From positions 1 through 48,228 of the forward strand of contig CAAFYY010000023.1 of assembly GCA_900767385.1 (NCBI GenBank): a DNA stretch of 48,228 nucleotides, given 5' to 3'. Positions 34,891-43,215 of this stretch are shown here, piece after piece. How positions within the stretch are numbered: position 1 is the first letter of the stretch; every line of letters begins with the position of its first letter. The notes beneath the pieces were generated by a model that was given only the letters and a program-made list of their open reading frames with translations, ran no database searches and was not told the DNA's origin. Position numbers and translations under genes: made by a program. This DNA comes from Bacteroidales bacterium (GTDB lineage Bacteria; Bacteroidota; Bacteroidia; Bacteroidales; Paludibacteraceae).

Positions 34891-35599
34891 GGCGCTCTTT
34901 ATAGGAGACTTTCTCTTTGCGTTGTGGTTTTTCTTTGCCTGCAACGACGATGACGATCTCTCCCTTCGGCGCGGTCTCGGTAAAATGGGCAACGAGGTCG
35001 GAGAGGGTGCCGCGCTGAGTCTCTTCAAATTTCTTGGAGATCTCGCGTGAGACGGAGGCCTCACGGTCTGCCCCAAAGACTTCGGCAAATTGTTGGAGCG
35101 TCTTTACCAGACGGTAAGGCGATTCGTAGAAGATCATAGTGCGTGGCTCGTCAACGAGCGCCTCCAGTCGTGTCGCACGTCCTTTTTTCTGCGGCAAGAA
35201 GCCTTCAAAGACGAAACGGTCGCAAGGGAGACCAGAGTTGACAATGGCAGGGATACAAGCCGTTGCGCCTGGGAGACACTCCACCTCGATGCCATGTTCT
35301 ACACAGGTGCGGACGAGCAGGAAGCCGGGGTCGGAGATGCCTGGAGTGCCAGCGTCGGAGACGAGAGCGACGTCTTTGCCTGCCTCGATTTTCTCGGCGA
35401 TGCGCTCTGCTGTCTGATGCTCGTTGAATTTATGATGAGACATCAAGGGGACATTGATGTCAAAATGCTTGAGGAGAAAACCGGTGGTACGGGTGTCTTC
35501 AGCAAGCAAGAGGTCGACGCTTTTCAGCACTTTCAAGGCACGGAACGTGATGTCTTCGAGGTTGCCCACCGGGGTAGGCACAAGGTATAATTTCGGCAC
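34871..35599 (-). CDS. rsmI: 16S rRNA (cytidine 1402-2'-O) methyltransferase
   Basis: A 242-residue RsmI that 2'-O-methylates C1402 in the decoding centre of 16S rRNA. The tetrapyrrole methyltransferase fold is visible: LYLVPTPVGNLEDITFRALKVL (about 4-25), LLAEDTRTTGFLL (about 31-43), VALVSDAGTPGISDPGFLLV (about 77-96), PGATACIPAIVNSGLP, and the EGFLPQKKGR signature (about 132-141). The C-terminal 15 residues are basic. It starts 7 bp after the acidic-protein gene and overlaps the HAD gene at its end. Confidence 0.95.
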   Translation of the reverse strand: MPKLYLVPTPVGNLEDITFRALKVLKSVDLLLAEDTRTTGFLLKHFDINVPLMSHHKFNEHQTAERIAEKIEAGKDVALVSDAGTPGISDPGFLLVRTCVEHGIEVECLPGATACIPAIVNSGLPCDRFVFEGFLPQKKGRATRLEALVDEPRTMIFYESPYRLVKTLQQFAEVFGADREASVSREISKKFEETQRGTLSDLVAHFTETAPKGEIVIVVAGKEKPQRKEKVSYKERHAEDQE

Positions 35600-35606
35600 G
35601 GCAGGA

Positions 35607-36377
35607 TCAGAATTTACGGGATACTATATTTATAAAGTCAACGACGGCGCTGTTGTCCCCATCCCACTGCGGGAAGTGTTTGGAGAGATAGACTTCAACC
35701 TCTTCAAATGAGGTCAAGGCATTGAGCTCGTCAATGGTCGTGCTCATCAGTTCGCCATTGCCGTTGAAGAGTTCACGGATAAAGCGGAAACGGTCGGCCA
35801 ACGATATTGCTTTCTTCAAATCCTCAACAGGACGATTCAAGAAGGCGCCTCCCAATGACTTATCTTGAGTATCAACAAATATCGGATGACGGGGCGAGGG
35901 TTCCGGTTTTTCTTCCTCTACAGGAGTCTCTGCAACGTCTTCCTGAGGCTGTTCCGGCTCTACGACTTCTTCCAGAGGTTGTTCTGGCTCCACGACTTCT
36001 TCCAGAGGTTGTTCTGGCTCCACGACTTCTTCTGCGGGAGTCTCTTCTGCCATCTCAACAACGGGTTCTTCAACAGAGTGGTGTTCCAACGCCTCCTCTG
36101 TTCCGTCCGCCTCACACTCAATACTCTGCTCTACTTCGTTTTGTTCCTCTTCGGGTTCGAAGATGAATTCAATCTCTACCTCAGGCTCATTGGGATTTTC
36201 CTGTTCTTCCTCTTTTTTGAGGAGCAACAAGAGGTTGGCTGAGAGGATTTCGGCTTTGTCGGCAGCCAATTGGACCAATGGTTCTGGGCATCGGGGAAGC
36301 TGCAAGAAGCCGTCAACGAGTTTTCTGAGGTCGTCAAGATCTCTGGAAATGAGTGTAGTAAGAATTTCTTTATCCAT
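35607..36377 (-). CDS. Acidic repeat protein of unknown function
   Basis: A 256-residue protein without recognised enzyme motifs. The N-terminal 60 residues form helices (MDKEILTTLISRDLDDLRKLV). The middle (about 57-158) is extremely acidic and contains three near-perfect 10-residue repeats EEVVEPEQPL (about 116-145). The C-terminal domain (about 178-256, DLKKAISLADRFRFIRELFNGNGELMSTT to AVVDFINIVSRKF) looks conserved and globular. It may be a conserved Bacteroidales protein with a flexible linker; I do not know its function. It is the first gene of the operon with rsmI and the HAD phosphatase, driven by the promoter at 36454-36483. Confidence 0.75.
   Translation of the reverse strand: MDKEILTTLISRDLDDLRKLVDGFLQLPRCPEPLVQLAADKAEILSANLLLLLKKEEEQENPNEPEVEIEFIFEPEEEQNEVEQSIECEADGTEEALEHHSVEEPVVEMAEETPAEEVVEPEQPLEEVVEPEQPLEEVVEPEQPQEDVAETPVEEEKPEPSPRHPIFVDTQDKSLGGAFLNRPVEDLKKAISLADRFRFIRELFNGNGELMSTTIDELNALTSFEEVEVYLSKHFPQWDGDNSAVVDFINIVSRKF
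35941..36030. repeat. Three 30-bp in-frame tandem repeats
   Basis: Units at 35941-35970, 35971-36000 and 36001-36030 end in acgacttct; the second and third are identical and the first differs at a few bases. They encode the EEVVEPEQPL repeats of the acidic protein. Copy number could vary by slippage without changing the reading frame. Confidence 0.85.
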
Positions 36378-36392
36378 TTATTCTGTATCGTT

Positions 36393-36423
36393 TTTGCTTT
36401 TTAGAATGATTGTGCTATATTTG
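36393..36423 (+). promoter_or_regulatory. tdk promoter
   Basis: TTTG (36393-36396), exactly 19 bp, TATATTTG (36416-36423). Start predicted near 36430, giving an untranslated leader of about 137 nt before the tdk ATG. The leader runs through the promoter of the divergent operon. Confidence 0.75.
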
Positions 36424-36453
36424 TACGGAAATACAGAGGCTACAATCGGAAGA

Positions 36454-36483
36454 CAAAAGTACATGTTTTTCACGATTCTACAA
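36454..36483 (-). promoter_or_regulatory. Promoter of the acidic protein-rsmI-HAD operon
   Basis: On the - strand TTG (36483-36481), 19 bp, then TACTTTTG (36461-36454). Start predicted near 36447, about 70 nt before the ATG at 36377. It points toward the tdk promoter. Confidence 0.7.
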
Positions 36484-36566
36484 TCTCTTTGTGATGTTAT
36501 AAACACGAAAAAAACTCCAACATCACGATTTCACCGACTTGACAACACTACAAGACATCAATTGAT

Positions 36567-37148
36567 ATGAATTTTTTTGAATCCCAAGTCAATCAAGCAC
36601 AGAAGCGCGGTAGCATTGAGGTGGTATGCGGCTCAATGTTTTCGGGCAAGACCGAGGAGTTGCTCCGCCGACTGAAGAGGGCAAAGATTGCCAAGCAGCA
36701 CGTGGAACTCTTCAAGCCAGCCATCGACACCCGTTATTCTGAAGACGAGGTGGTCAGTCACGATCACAACGCACTCATCTCCACACCCGTACAAGCAGCA
36801 GAGAGTATCCTACTCCTCTGCGGCGATGCCGATGTTGTCGGTATCGATGAGGCTCAGTTTTTTGACGACTCGCTGGTACATGTGTGCAGCGAACTCGCCA
36901 AGATGGGTATCCGCGTCATCATCGCCGGTCTGGATATGGACTATCTCTGCCGTCCGTTTGGTCCGATGCCCAATCTCATGGCCATTGCCGATGATGTGAC
37001 GAAGGTGCATGCCATCTGCGTTCACTGCGGTATGCCCGCCTATGTCTCACACCGCTTGGTGGCAGGCGACAAGCAGGTGCTGCTCGGAGAGACCGACAAG
37101 TACGAACCAATCTGCCGCGACTGCTTCAACAAATTCCATCAGGAGTGA
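36567..37148 (+). CDS. tdk: Thymidine kinase (type II)
   Basis: A 193-residue type II thymidine kinase that phosphorylates thymidine to dTMP in salvage. Walker A is GSMFSGKT (22-29), the Walker B-like segment is VVGIDEAQFFDDSL (about 90-103), and zinc-binding cysteines lie in CVHCG and CRDC. Length matches the family. It stands alone, divergent from the acidic protein operon, and ends 20 bp before the hairpin shared with pssA. Confidence 0.96.
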   Translation: MNFFESQVNQAQKRGSIEVVCGSMFSGKTEELLRRLKRAKIAKQHVELFKPAIDTRYSEDEVVSHDHNALISTPVQAAESILLLCGDADVVGIDEAQFFDDSLVHVCSELAKMGIRVIIAGLDMDYLCRPFGPMPNLMAIADDVTKVHAICVHCGMPAYVSHRLVAGDKQVLLGETDKYEPICRDCFNKFHQE

Positions 37149-37168
37149 CAGACAGCGAGTCGAGAGAT

Positions 37169-37210
37169 AAAGACAACGGCTTACTTCGAAAGAGGTAAGC
37201 CGTTGTCTTT
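37169..37210. terminator. Bidirectional terminator between tdk and pssA
   Basis: AAAGACAACGGCTTAC (37169-37184) and GTAAGCCGTTGTCTTT (37195-37210) form a perfect 16-bp stem with a 10-nt loop, followed by TTAT on the + strand. It ends both convergent genes. Confidence 0.9.
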
Positions 37211-37213
37211 TTA

Positions 37214-37969
37214 TCATTTGCCGCGTTCAAGCAGAAATTTCAGCAAGGAGAGGAAGATGTACCAAATAATGGCAAGACTCAATCCCGCAAAGCCATAGGA
37301 GAGTATCATTCCCAAAGAGCCCATAAGCAAGAGAATCTGGAACTTCGCTTCCACCCATCGCAGCGAGTGAATCTTGAAGGAGAACATCGGGAGTTCGCAG
37401 ACAAGCATGAAGCAGAACAGGAATACCAGAAGCAACAATGCCCACCAAGGTAATGCGTTGTAGATTCCACTATAGAAGAGACCAACCCAGAAGAGGGCGT
37501 TGGCTGGTGTTGCCAAACCGATGAAGGAACTGGTCTGTCGGTCGTCGACATTGAATTTGGCCAGACGCAAGGCAGAGAATGCCAACATCAGCCAGACGAC
37601 ACACTCCACAAGGACTTTTATGTTGGAAGGGAGCGACTCGGCAGCGAGGTTGCCCGAAATCATCTTGAAGGCTGCCACTGTCGGCAACATGCCGAAGCTG
37701 ACAAGGTCGGCCAAGGAATCCAACTCCTTGCCTACGGGTGACGAGACGCCCAAGAGACGGGCAACAAAGCCGTCCAAGAAGTCGAAGACGGCAGAACAGC
37801 AGACACATATCAACACTATCTGACGGAGCTCTATGCCAGACTGAGCGAAGCAAGCAGACAAAGCACTTGATGCTGAGGCTTCCTGCCCTACAGTAAGGAG
37901 GAAATAGACGCCGAACGCTCCAGAGAGGAGGTTGAGGCAGGTAAGCATATTCGGGATGTGTTTGCGCAT
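37214..37969 (-). CDS. pssA: CDP-diacylglycerol-serine O-phosphatidyltransferase
   Basis: A 251-residue membrane enzyme of the CDP-alcohol phosphatidyltransferase family, which makes phosphatidylserine as a precursor of phosphatidylethanolamine. The full signature DGx2ARx8Gx3Dx3D is present: Asp66, Gly67, Ala70, Arg71, Gly80, Asp84 and Asp88 (DGFVARLLGVSSPVGKELDSLAD). The N terminus MRKHIPNMLTCLNLLSG fits bacterial type II PssA. About seven hydrophobic helices follow. It starts 2 bp after the amidase-like gene and is the last gene of the mscS-amidase-pssA operon. Confidence 0.93.
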   Translation of the reverse strand: MRKHIPNMLTCLNLLSGAFGVYFLLTVGQEASASSALSACFAQSGIELRQIVLICVCCSAVFDFLDGFVARLLGVSSPVGKELDSLADLVSFGMLPTVAAFKMISGNLAAESLPSNIKVLVECVVWLMLAFSALRLAKFNVDDRQTSSFIGLATPANALFWVGLFYSGIYNALPWWALLLLVFLFCFMLVCELPMFSFKIHSLRWVEAKFQILLLMGSLGMILSYGFAGLSLAIIWYIFLSLLKFLLERGK

Positions 37970-37971
37970 AG

Positions 37972-40900
37972 TTATTTTCTTTTTGTTGTGGTATGACTTG
38001 GTGTCTGGACCGTGGTGGCAGGCTGTTTATCTTTCAGCAAGATGTCAACAATCTGGTTCATCAGCGCTTCCCGCTGCGACGCTTCTTCTATCGCCTCAAA
38101 AGGGAAACCGCAGACAAAGCAGGTGTAGCCTTTGTTCTTGCTTGTCACGGCAGCAATCTTGCCGGTATCAACATATCGCATGACACAAGAGGCGTCAGGC
38201 TGAGCCGGAGAGATGGCATCGGCCGACTCCACCTCATAGGTCTTGCCGTCGGGTTTGACACAGAATTTGAACGTTCCGATGACCTGCACGTTGGAAGAGA
38301 CAACCCCTTCAACGAGACCACGACCACCCGCATTCGATTTCTTATATTCTATTCTGAGAACCTCCTTGAGGAAGGTCTTCTTCTCGTCGCTCGGATTGAT
38401 GAGGGTGTTGTCGACACCGATATGAGCGCCTGAGACAAAGAGGGAGCCTTTGTGGTTGGCGTAATCGGTGAGGAGTTTTATCATCTTCGGAGAGAAGGTC
38501 TCAAAGGAGAAGAGGGTGTCAACACCGAATTTAGTGCTGCGCTGTTCGCCAAGGATGAGGTCGACCATCTTGTAGTCGTTGAGTTTGACCTTGCCCTTCT
38601 CTACAGCCTCAACGGAGGAGGAGACGAAGCTACAGCCAGCCTCTTTCAGGGCAGTGCCATGCACATAGACGAAGTCGAAGGTGTTGCCTTGTATGATTTT
38701 TGTCTCGTAGCTACCAAGGGAGGCACCGAAGCCGGGGTCGTCGTCAGTCACCCACGGTTTGGAACGGTTGAACTCCTGCTGACGACCGACATAAGAGAGC
38801 GAGCGTTTATAGGGGACGCCGTGGTCGAGGTAGTCGGGAAATCCAGTCTCTTTCTTCGTCTTAAGTCCTGCCGGTCCGCCAATACGGGTGAAGCCGTTGA
38901 CGATGAGGACTGGTGAGTCGTGACGCTTCGCACGATAGGCACAAAGGATTTCAGATGGGAAACTCTCGCCACCATCGTTGACTGCCGTCACTTTATAGCT
39001 GACGATTTTTCCCATCGGCAAGGCGAGGGTCTTGGCGGTGTCGCGCACGAGGATGCCGTTGTCGAAGCCGCCGTTCTCCAGACGAGAGTAGATCACATAG
39101 CCAGTCGGTTTTGCCGTAGACTCCAGGCTGTCCAAGACAGGATGCCAAGTCAGACGGATGCTGTCGCCTTTCATGGTGGCAGCGAAGCCTGAGACAGGGA
39201 GCGGCTGGACGATATAATCGGTGTTATTCTGGGCAGAGAGGAACTTCAGCATCCCTTTATAGACGGCACGAGACACCAGGAACTGGAACCGAGGATCAAG
39301 GCCGAGTTCAAGGTCTTCGAAATTCTGGTGTGAGAGGAGCTCCAAGATCATCGACGGGGTGTGGGCAATGCGCGACTCAGCATAGTTGCTATTGCGGATG
39401 CCACGCGACGACCACATAGGAGCAAAGGTGCGACGCACGTCAGAGATGATGGTTGTGGAGACGAGGTCGGCGAGGTCGTGAGACGCCCAGCGCGACTGTC
39501 CGTTAGGGTTGACGGTCTTCTTTGGCAGAGCACCATTCTCCACGGTACAGATGGCAAGGGTGCCGACGGTGGTGTCGGGCTTGTTGCCTGCATCGGTATG
39601 GAAGGCCAAAGAGAGGTCGATAGGGATATTGAGACCCACGGAGTCGGGATCGTAGCTGGAACCACCCAAGAGGTAGTTGACCCAGCCACCGCGGGAGGCA
39701 TAGTCGTCTTTATAGTCGTTCAGACCAGCAGAGTATTCGTAGATATACTGCGGAACGCCAGCCCATTGCATATAATAGCGGGCGCCTTCGAGGTAGCGAG
39801 GCACGCCGCTGGTCTCGTAAGGGGCGTTGAGGTTGTTGCTGGTGAACTTCAGTTTCGGATCTTTTTTGCGTTCTCGTTCAACGATAGAGGCATCGGCAGG
39901 CTTGCGTGCCACATTGCCCATGCCGCCACCGAAACGGACAGCGTCGGCAGAAACGACATGTTTGGCATCGGGTCCGAGATTCGTGAGGATGACACGTCCA
40001 TTCTCATGTGTTCCTTTTTTAAAGTGGAAGGTGCCGAGATAGACCCAAGTGCCGCCGCCGAGACGTTGGTTGACGTCGACATGGGTGACGCCACCGGCAT
40101 GGTAGACTGCATAATGGGCTACTGCGGAGTTTTTGTAGGAGCGATAGGCGACAGCCACAGCATAGTCGCCATCCTCCGGGATATCAGGTTGCCAGATGAC
40201 TTTGTTCTTGCCATCGGTAGTGGTGACGAGGGTGTGACTTGTTCCCATACGGAACGGGTTGTCGCCCACCTTCAGCGGTTCAGTAGGGATAGCGAAAGAG
40301 GCGGTATCCTCCTTCGCTTTTCCATACTTCATGACGAGATCATATTTTGAACCCTTCGACGAGCCGTCGTTGTCGACGATGACCATGTTGGTCTGGGTGT
40401 CGCGTTCCCTTGGGAGCATCACGTTGGCACCCGCATTCTCCAACATTGGCAATAGATAGTCGAGCACATAGGTCGTCGAGAGTTTGTCTTCAACGGTCAG
40501 CAGAAGACGTGGGCGTTGCCAACGCCATTGGTTGGTCTGCTGGTTGTAATAGAGTCCGTGACTGTTCCAAAGGGCGATATGTCTTCCCTGCAGACCATGC
40601 TTCACGCTGTAAGGGTGCGATTTGTTGGTGGTCAAAGGGATTGCCGCCTTGGTATTGCCCACGGTACGCCGACTTTCATCGCGTTGAACCTTCGGGCGGT
40701 AGAAGTTGGGCACGAGCTGACGAACGTCGGTATTGTCGGCATAGAGGTTGACGGTGTATTCGTTGCCGACGATGCGTCGCACCTCACTCTCCATCTGATC
40801 GAGCAGTTCTCTGCGGAAAGAGGCGTGACCAAAATAAGCGTTGAGATAGACATCACACTCCAGTTTCTGCTCGTTGAAACGGACGCGGAGCACGCGCACC

Positions 40901-41043
40901 TTGCCAATCTGCGAGTAGATGGAGTCGTAGTTGGCAAGCCACTGATTGAGCTGCGCCACATAGTTCGGTGAGGCAGCCCAGCTCTTAGCAGGGAGCCACA
41001 CCAGAAGCAGCAAAAGGAGGAGATGAGCTATCTTACGCTTCAT
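37972..41043 (-). CDS. Amidase_3-like protein with golvesin-type insertion
   Basis: A 1023-residue secreted protein (signal about 1-23, ending SWAAS). Residues about 152-220 and 475-605 together look like an N-acetylmuramoyl-L-alanine amidase of the Amidase_3 fold: His162 (NSHGLYY), Glu185 (VEDKLST), His482 (LAFHTDAG) and Glu568 (MILELLSHQNFED) match the zinc and catalytic positions. Between the second and third ligands is a 250-residue insertion, of which about 262-374 resembles a golvesin or xanthan-lyase-like beta domain (YAVYHAGG and TWVYLGTFHFKKGT). A fibronectin III-like segment follows at about 620-700. In related Bacteroides genes the label 'xanthan lyase' is often used. Cleavage of peptidoglycan is inferred. 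Confidence 0.75.
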   Translation of the reverse strand: MKRKIAHLLLLLLLVWLPAKSWAASPNYVAQLNQWLANYDSIYSQIGKVRVLRVRFNEQKLECDVYLNAYFGHASFRRELLDQMESEVRRIVGNEYTVNLYADNTDVRQLVPNFYRPKVQRDESRRTVGNTKAAIPLTTNKSHPYSVKHGLQGRHIALWNSHGLYYNQQTNQWRWQRPRLLLTVEDKLSTTYVLDYLLPMLENAGANVMLPRERDTQTNMVIVDNDGSSKGSKYDLVMKYGKAKEDTASFAIPTEPLKVGDNPFRMGTSHTLVTTTDGKNKVIWQPDIPEDGDYAVAVAYRSYKNSAVAHYAVYHAGGVTHVDVNQRLGGGTWVYLGTFHFKKGTHENGRVILTNLGPDAKHVVSADAVRFGGGMGNVARKPADASIVERERKKDPKLKFTSNNLNAPYETSGVPRYLEGARYYMQWAGVPQYIYEYSAGLNDYKDDYASRGGWVNYLLGGSSYDPDSVGLNIPIDLSLAFHTDAGNKPDTTVGTLAICTVENGALPKKTVNPNGQSRWASHDLADLVSTTIISDVRRTFAPMWSSRGIRNSNYAESRIAHTPSMILELLSHQNFEDLELGLDPRFQFLVSRAVYKGMLKFLSAQNNTDYIVQPLPVSGFAATMKGDSIRLTWHPVLDSLESTAKPTGYVIYSRLENGGFDNGILVRDTAKTLALPMGKIVSYKVTAVNDGGESFPSEILCAYRAKRHDSPVLIVNGFTRIGGPAGLKTKKETGFPDYLDHGVPYKRSLSYVGRQQEFNRSKPWVTDDDPGFGASLGSYETKIIQGNTFDFVYVHGTALKEAGCSFVSSSVEAVEKGKVKLNDYKMVDLILGEQRSTKFGVDTLFSFETFSPKMIKLLTDYANHKGSLFVSGAHIGVDNTLINPSDEKKTFLKEVLRIEYKKSNAGGRGLVEGVVSSNVQVIGTFKFCVKPDGKTYEVESADAISPAQPDASCVMRYVDTGKIAAVTSKNKGYTCFVCGFPFEAIEEASQREALMNQIVDILLKDKQPATTVQTPSHTTTKRK

Positions 41044-41055
41044 AACGTTCTAAGC

Positions 41056-42033
41056 TTAGTCGTTAGCTTGATGAACGGTGATTTGTGGGAATGGGAAGCC
41101 GATGCCTTCTTTATTGAATGTCTCGTAAACCTTGCGGTTCATGTCAAAGAATACGGTCCAGTAGTCGGCACCGTTGCACCACACGCGAACTGTGATGTTG
41201 ACGCTGCTGTCAGCCAACTCGCCGAGTTCAACGAATGGAGCCGGATCTTTGAGGATATGCTCGTCGGCATCAATCACCTGCATGAGCACTTGTTTAGCTT
41301 TCTCGAAGTCCTGACCATATTCAACGCCGAATGAGAAGTCGACACGACGCAATGGTTGGTCGCTATAGTTGGTGAGCACGCTGCCGCTGATAGCGCCGTT
41401 AGGAACGGTGATGACTTTATTGTCAACGGTTTTCAGTTTTGTTGTAAAGATTTGAACGCTCTCCACAACGCCTTGGATGCCGTTGGTCTCGATGTAGTCG
41501 CCGATTTTGTAAGGTTTCTGGAGGAGGATGAGCACGCCACCTGCGAGGTTCTGCATCTGACCGCTCATTGCCATGCCGATGGCAACACCAGCAGAAGCAA
41601 GGAGGGCAGCGAATGAGGTTGTCTCGATGCCGAGGGCGCCAACAACAGAGATAATCAGGATGAGGTTCAAGCTGACGCTGACGATGCTTCCAACGAATGT
41701 TTTCACCTCAGGAACGACGTTACGACGGTCGAGGAAGCCGTTGACTACGCGTTTCAAGAAACGAACGATATAACGGCCGACGAGGTAGATAATTACGGCC
41801 ATCAAAATCTTTTTGCCGAAGCTAACGCCGAGCTCGATGAGCTGTTGTAAGAGGACATTGAGGTTGGAGAATCCTGCAGCAGTAGCGCCTTGAAGATCGC
41901 CTGTTGCAACACTGGTTACCACATTAGAGATGCCCTCTTTCATGGTGGAACCCATGTTTGCAAGTGCTGCGCTATCGTCAGAAACTGAGGTTACTGAGTC
42001 GGTGATAGTTTTTGTAAAATCTGGTGCAATCAT
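41056..42033 (-). CDS. mscS: MscS-family mechanosensitive channel
   Basis: A 325-residue MscS-like channel that opens when the inner membrane is stretched and lets solutes out on hypo-osmotic shock. The pore helix region is at about 130-180 (ASAGVAIGMAMSGQMQNLAGGVLILLQKPYKIGDYIE), where MscS has the Gly/Ala-rich TM3. The beta domain and C-terminal part follow (VDNKVITVPNGAISGSVLTNYSDQPLRRVDFSFGVEY). An N-terminal 60-residue periplasmic-type extension precedes the helices. It is the first gene of the mscS-amidase-pssA operon, 12 bp before the amidase. A TATCTTTG promoter and a C8 tract are upstream. Confidence 0.92.
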   Translation of the reverse strand: MIAPDFTKTITDSVTSVSDDSAALANMGSTMKEGISNVVTSVATGDLQGATAAGFSNLNVLLQQLIELGVSFGKKILMAVIIYLVGRYIVRFLKRVVNGFLDRRNVVPEVKTFVGSIVSVSLNLILIISVVGALGIETTSFAALLASAGVAIGMAMSGQMQNLAGGVLILLQKPYKIGDYIETNGIQGVVESVQIFTTKLKTVDNKVITVPNGAISGSVLTNYSDQPLRRVDFSFGVEYGQDFEKAKQVLMQVIDADEHILKDPAPFVELGELADSSVNITVRVWCNGADYWTVFFDMNRKVYETFNKEGIGFPFPQITVHQAND

Positions 42034-42097
42034 ATTTACTTGTATTTTTATTATTTATCGAACAATCGGTTGGCGCGACAACATCACGCCAAATTTA

Positions 42098-42114
42098 GGG
42101 GGGGGACAAAGATA
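42098..42114 (-). promoter_or_regulatory. mscS -7 element and C8 start-site tract
   Basis: On the - strand TATCTTTG (42114-42107) is followed by T and then eight Cs (42105-42098). The expected transcription start, five to seven bases after the -7 box, falls in the C-run. No clear -33 element is present at 19-20 bp. Confidence 0.5.
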
Positions 42115-42159
42115 CAATTTTTTCTGCATATTATATATAGTATCTTTGCCTAAAGGAAT

Positions 42160-42196
42160 AAAAAAAGTCGTCAAGTCTTTCGACTTGACGACTTTT
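42160..42196 (-). terminator. Terminator after rplS
   Basis: AAAAGTCGTCAAGTC (42163-42177) and GACTTGACGACTTTT (42182-42196) form a perfect 15-bp stem with a 4-nt loop; on the - strand T-rich sequence continues. It lies 22 bp after the rplS stop. Confidence 0.88.
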
Positions 42197-42218
42197 AGAT
42201 TGTTCGAAAATCCGTAGA

Positions 42219-42569
42219 TTAGTTCATACGTTTTTCTTTGATGCGAGCTTTCTTACCTGTCAAATTGCGGAGGTAATAGAGTTTAGCACGACGTACTTTA
42301 CCAACTTTGTTCAATTCGATGCTGTCGATGAATGGTGAGTCGATTGGGAAGATACGTTCAACGCCCACGTTGTCAGAGATTTTTCTAACAGTGAAACGTT
42401 TTTTCTCGCCATGACCTACGATTTTGATAACAACACCGCGGTAAAGCTGAATACGCTCTTTGTTACCCTCTTTGATTCGGTAAGCGATGGTGATTGTGTC
42501 ACCGCTTTTGAATTTTGGGTAGTTGTGCTCAACGGCGAAAGCCTGTTCGGCAACTTTAATGAAATCCAT
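42219..42569 (-). CDS. rplS: 50S ribosomal protein L19
   Basis: A 116-residue L19, at the 30S-50S interface of the large subunit. The core FKSGDTITIAYRIKEGNKERIQLYRGVVIK (about 20-49), then the VERIFPIDSPFIDSIELNKVGKVRRAKLYYLRNLTGKKARIKEK ending, are characteristic. The start at 42569 (MDFIKVAEQAF) matches homologues; the longer frame from 42617 would add a Cys-rich stretch with no homologue. It stands alone with a promoter at 42653-42683. Confidence 0.97.
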   Translation of the reverse strand: MDFIKVAEQAFAVEHNYPKFKSGDTITIAYRIKEGNKERIQLYRGVVIKIVGHGEKKRFTVRKISDNVGVERIFPIDSPFIDSIELNKVGKVRRAKLYYLRNLTGKKARIKEKRMN

Positions 42570-42652
42570 TGTATAATAATTTATTAAGTTGAAATTAGTG
42601 CAACATTCACAGGTCACTTCGTTGTTCCTATCAGCGGTTACACATTGGGCGG

Positions 42653-42683
42653 CAAAATTACAACATTATTTTATATTACGCAA
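42653..42683 (-). promoter_or_regulatory. rplS promoter
   Basis: On the - strand TTG (42683-42681), 20 bp, TAATTTTG (42660-42653). Start near 42646, leader about 77 nt. Confidence 0.7.
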
Positions 42684-42766
42684 CACCTCACGCCATCGTT
42701 TGCATTATTTTCTCATCTTTCTTGATTTTAGAGCCTTGACACCCTTCTCAATTCAGCGATTTTACA

Positions 42767-42774
42767 TACCTTTG
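42767..42774 (+). promoter_or_regulatory. Candidate -7 element of yccF
   Basis: TACCTTTG followed by T, 31 bp before the yccF ATG. A TTC at 42745-42747 is at the right spacing but is a poor -33. Confidence 0.5.
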
Positions 42775-42804
42775 TCGCATCAATTCTCACTAAAAATATA
42801 CATC

Positions 42805-43176
42805 ATGAAATTCTTAGGTAATTTGATCTGGCTTATCTTCGGCGGACTCGAGACCGCCCTCGGCTATTTCTCCACTGGCCTTGCGTTGTGCTGCACCATC
42901 ATCGGTATTCCTTGGGGAGTGCAGTGTTTCAAACTTGGCGTTCTCTGCCTTTGGCCTTTCGGCGCAACAGTCAGCAACAGCAGCGGGCTCCACGGCTGTC
43001 TTCGCGTACCGCTGAATATCCTGTGGTTCTTTCCTGGATTCATCATTGCACTGCTGCATATCTTTTTCGGTCTGCTGCTCTGTGTCACCATCATTGGCAT
43101 CCCGTTCGGCCGACAACATTTCAAGATGATTGGCATTGCCTTGGCCCCTTTTGGCAAAGAAGTGTCATACAACTAA
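42805..43176 (+). CDS. yccF: YccF-family inner membrane protein
   Basis: A 123-residue YccF domain protein made of two similar halves. Each half ends with a hydrophobic helix and GIPWGVQCFKLGVLCLWPFG (about 34-53) or GIPFGRQHFKMIGIALAPFG (about 98-117), the hallmark of the family. The function of YccF is unknown. The start at 42805 matches the family length. The longer frame from 42589 is unlikely as it would run through the promoter. It is monocistronic, with a terminator at 43216-43251. Confidence 0.9.
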   Translation: MKFLGNLIWLIFGGLETALGYFSTGLALCCTIIGIPWGVQCFKLGVLCLWPFGATVSNSSGLHGCLRVPLNILWFFPGFIIALLHIFFGLLLCVTIIGIPFGRQHFKMIGIALAPFGKEVSYN

Positions 43177-43215
43177 TTACTGGTTGAACAACACCCCTAT
43201 ATCAAACAGAAAAAC

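Noticed and set aside
42570..42617. N-terminal extension of rplS
   Set aside because: Cys-rich stretch with no L19 homologue; MDFIKVAEQAF is the family start.
42589..42804. N-terminal extension of yccF
   Set aside because: It would include the -7 element and adds residues absent from the family; the ATG at 42805 is better.
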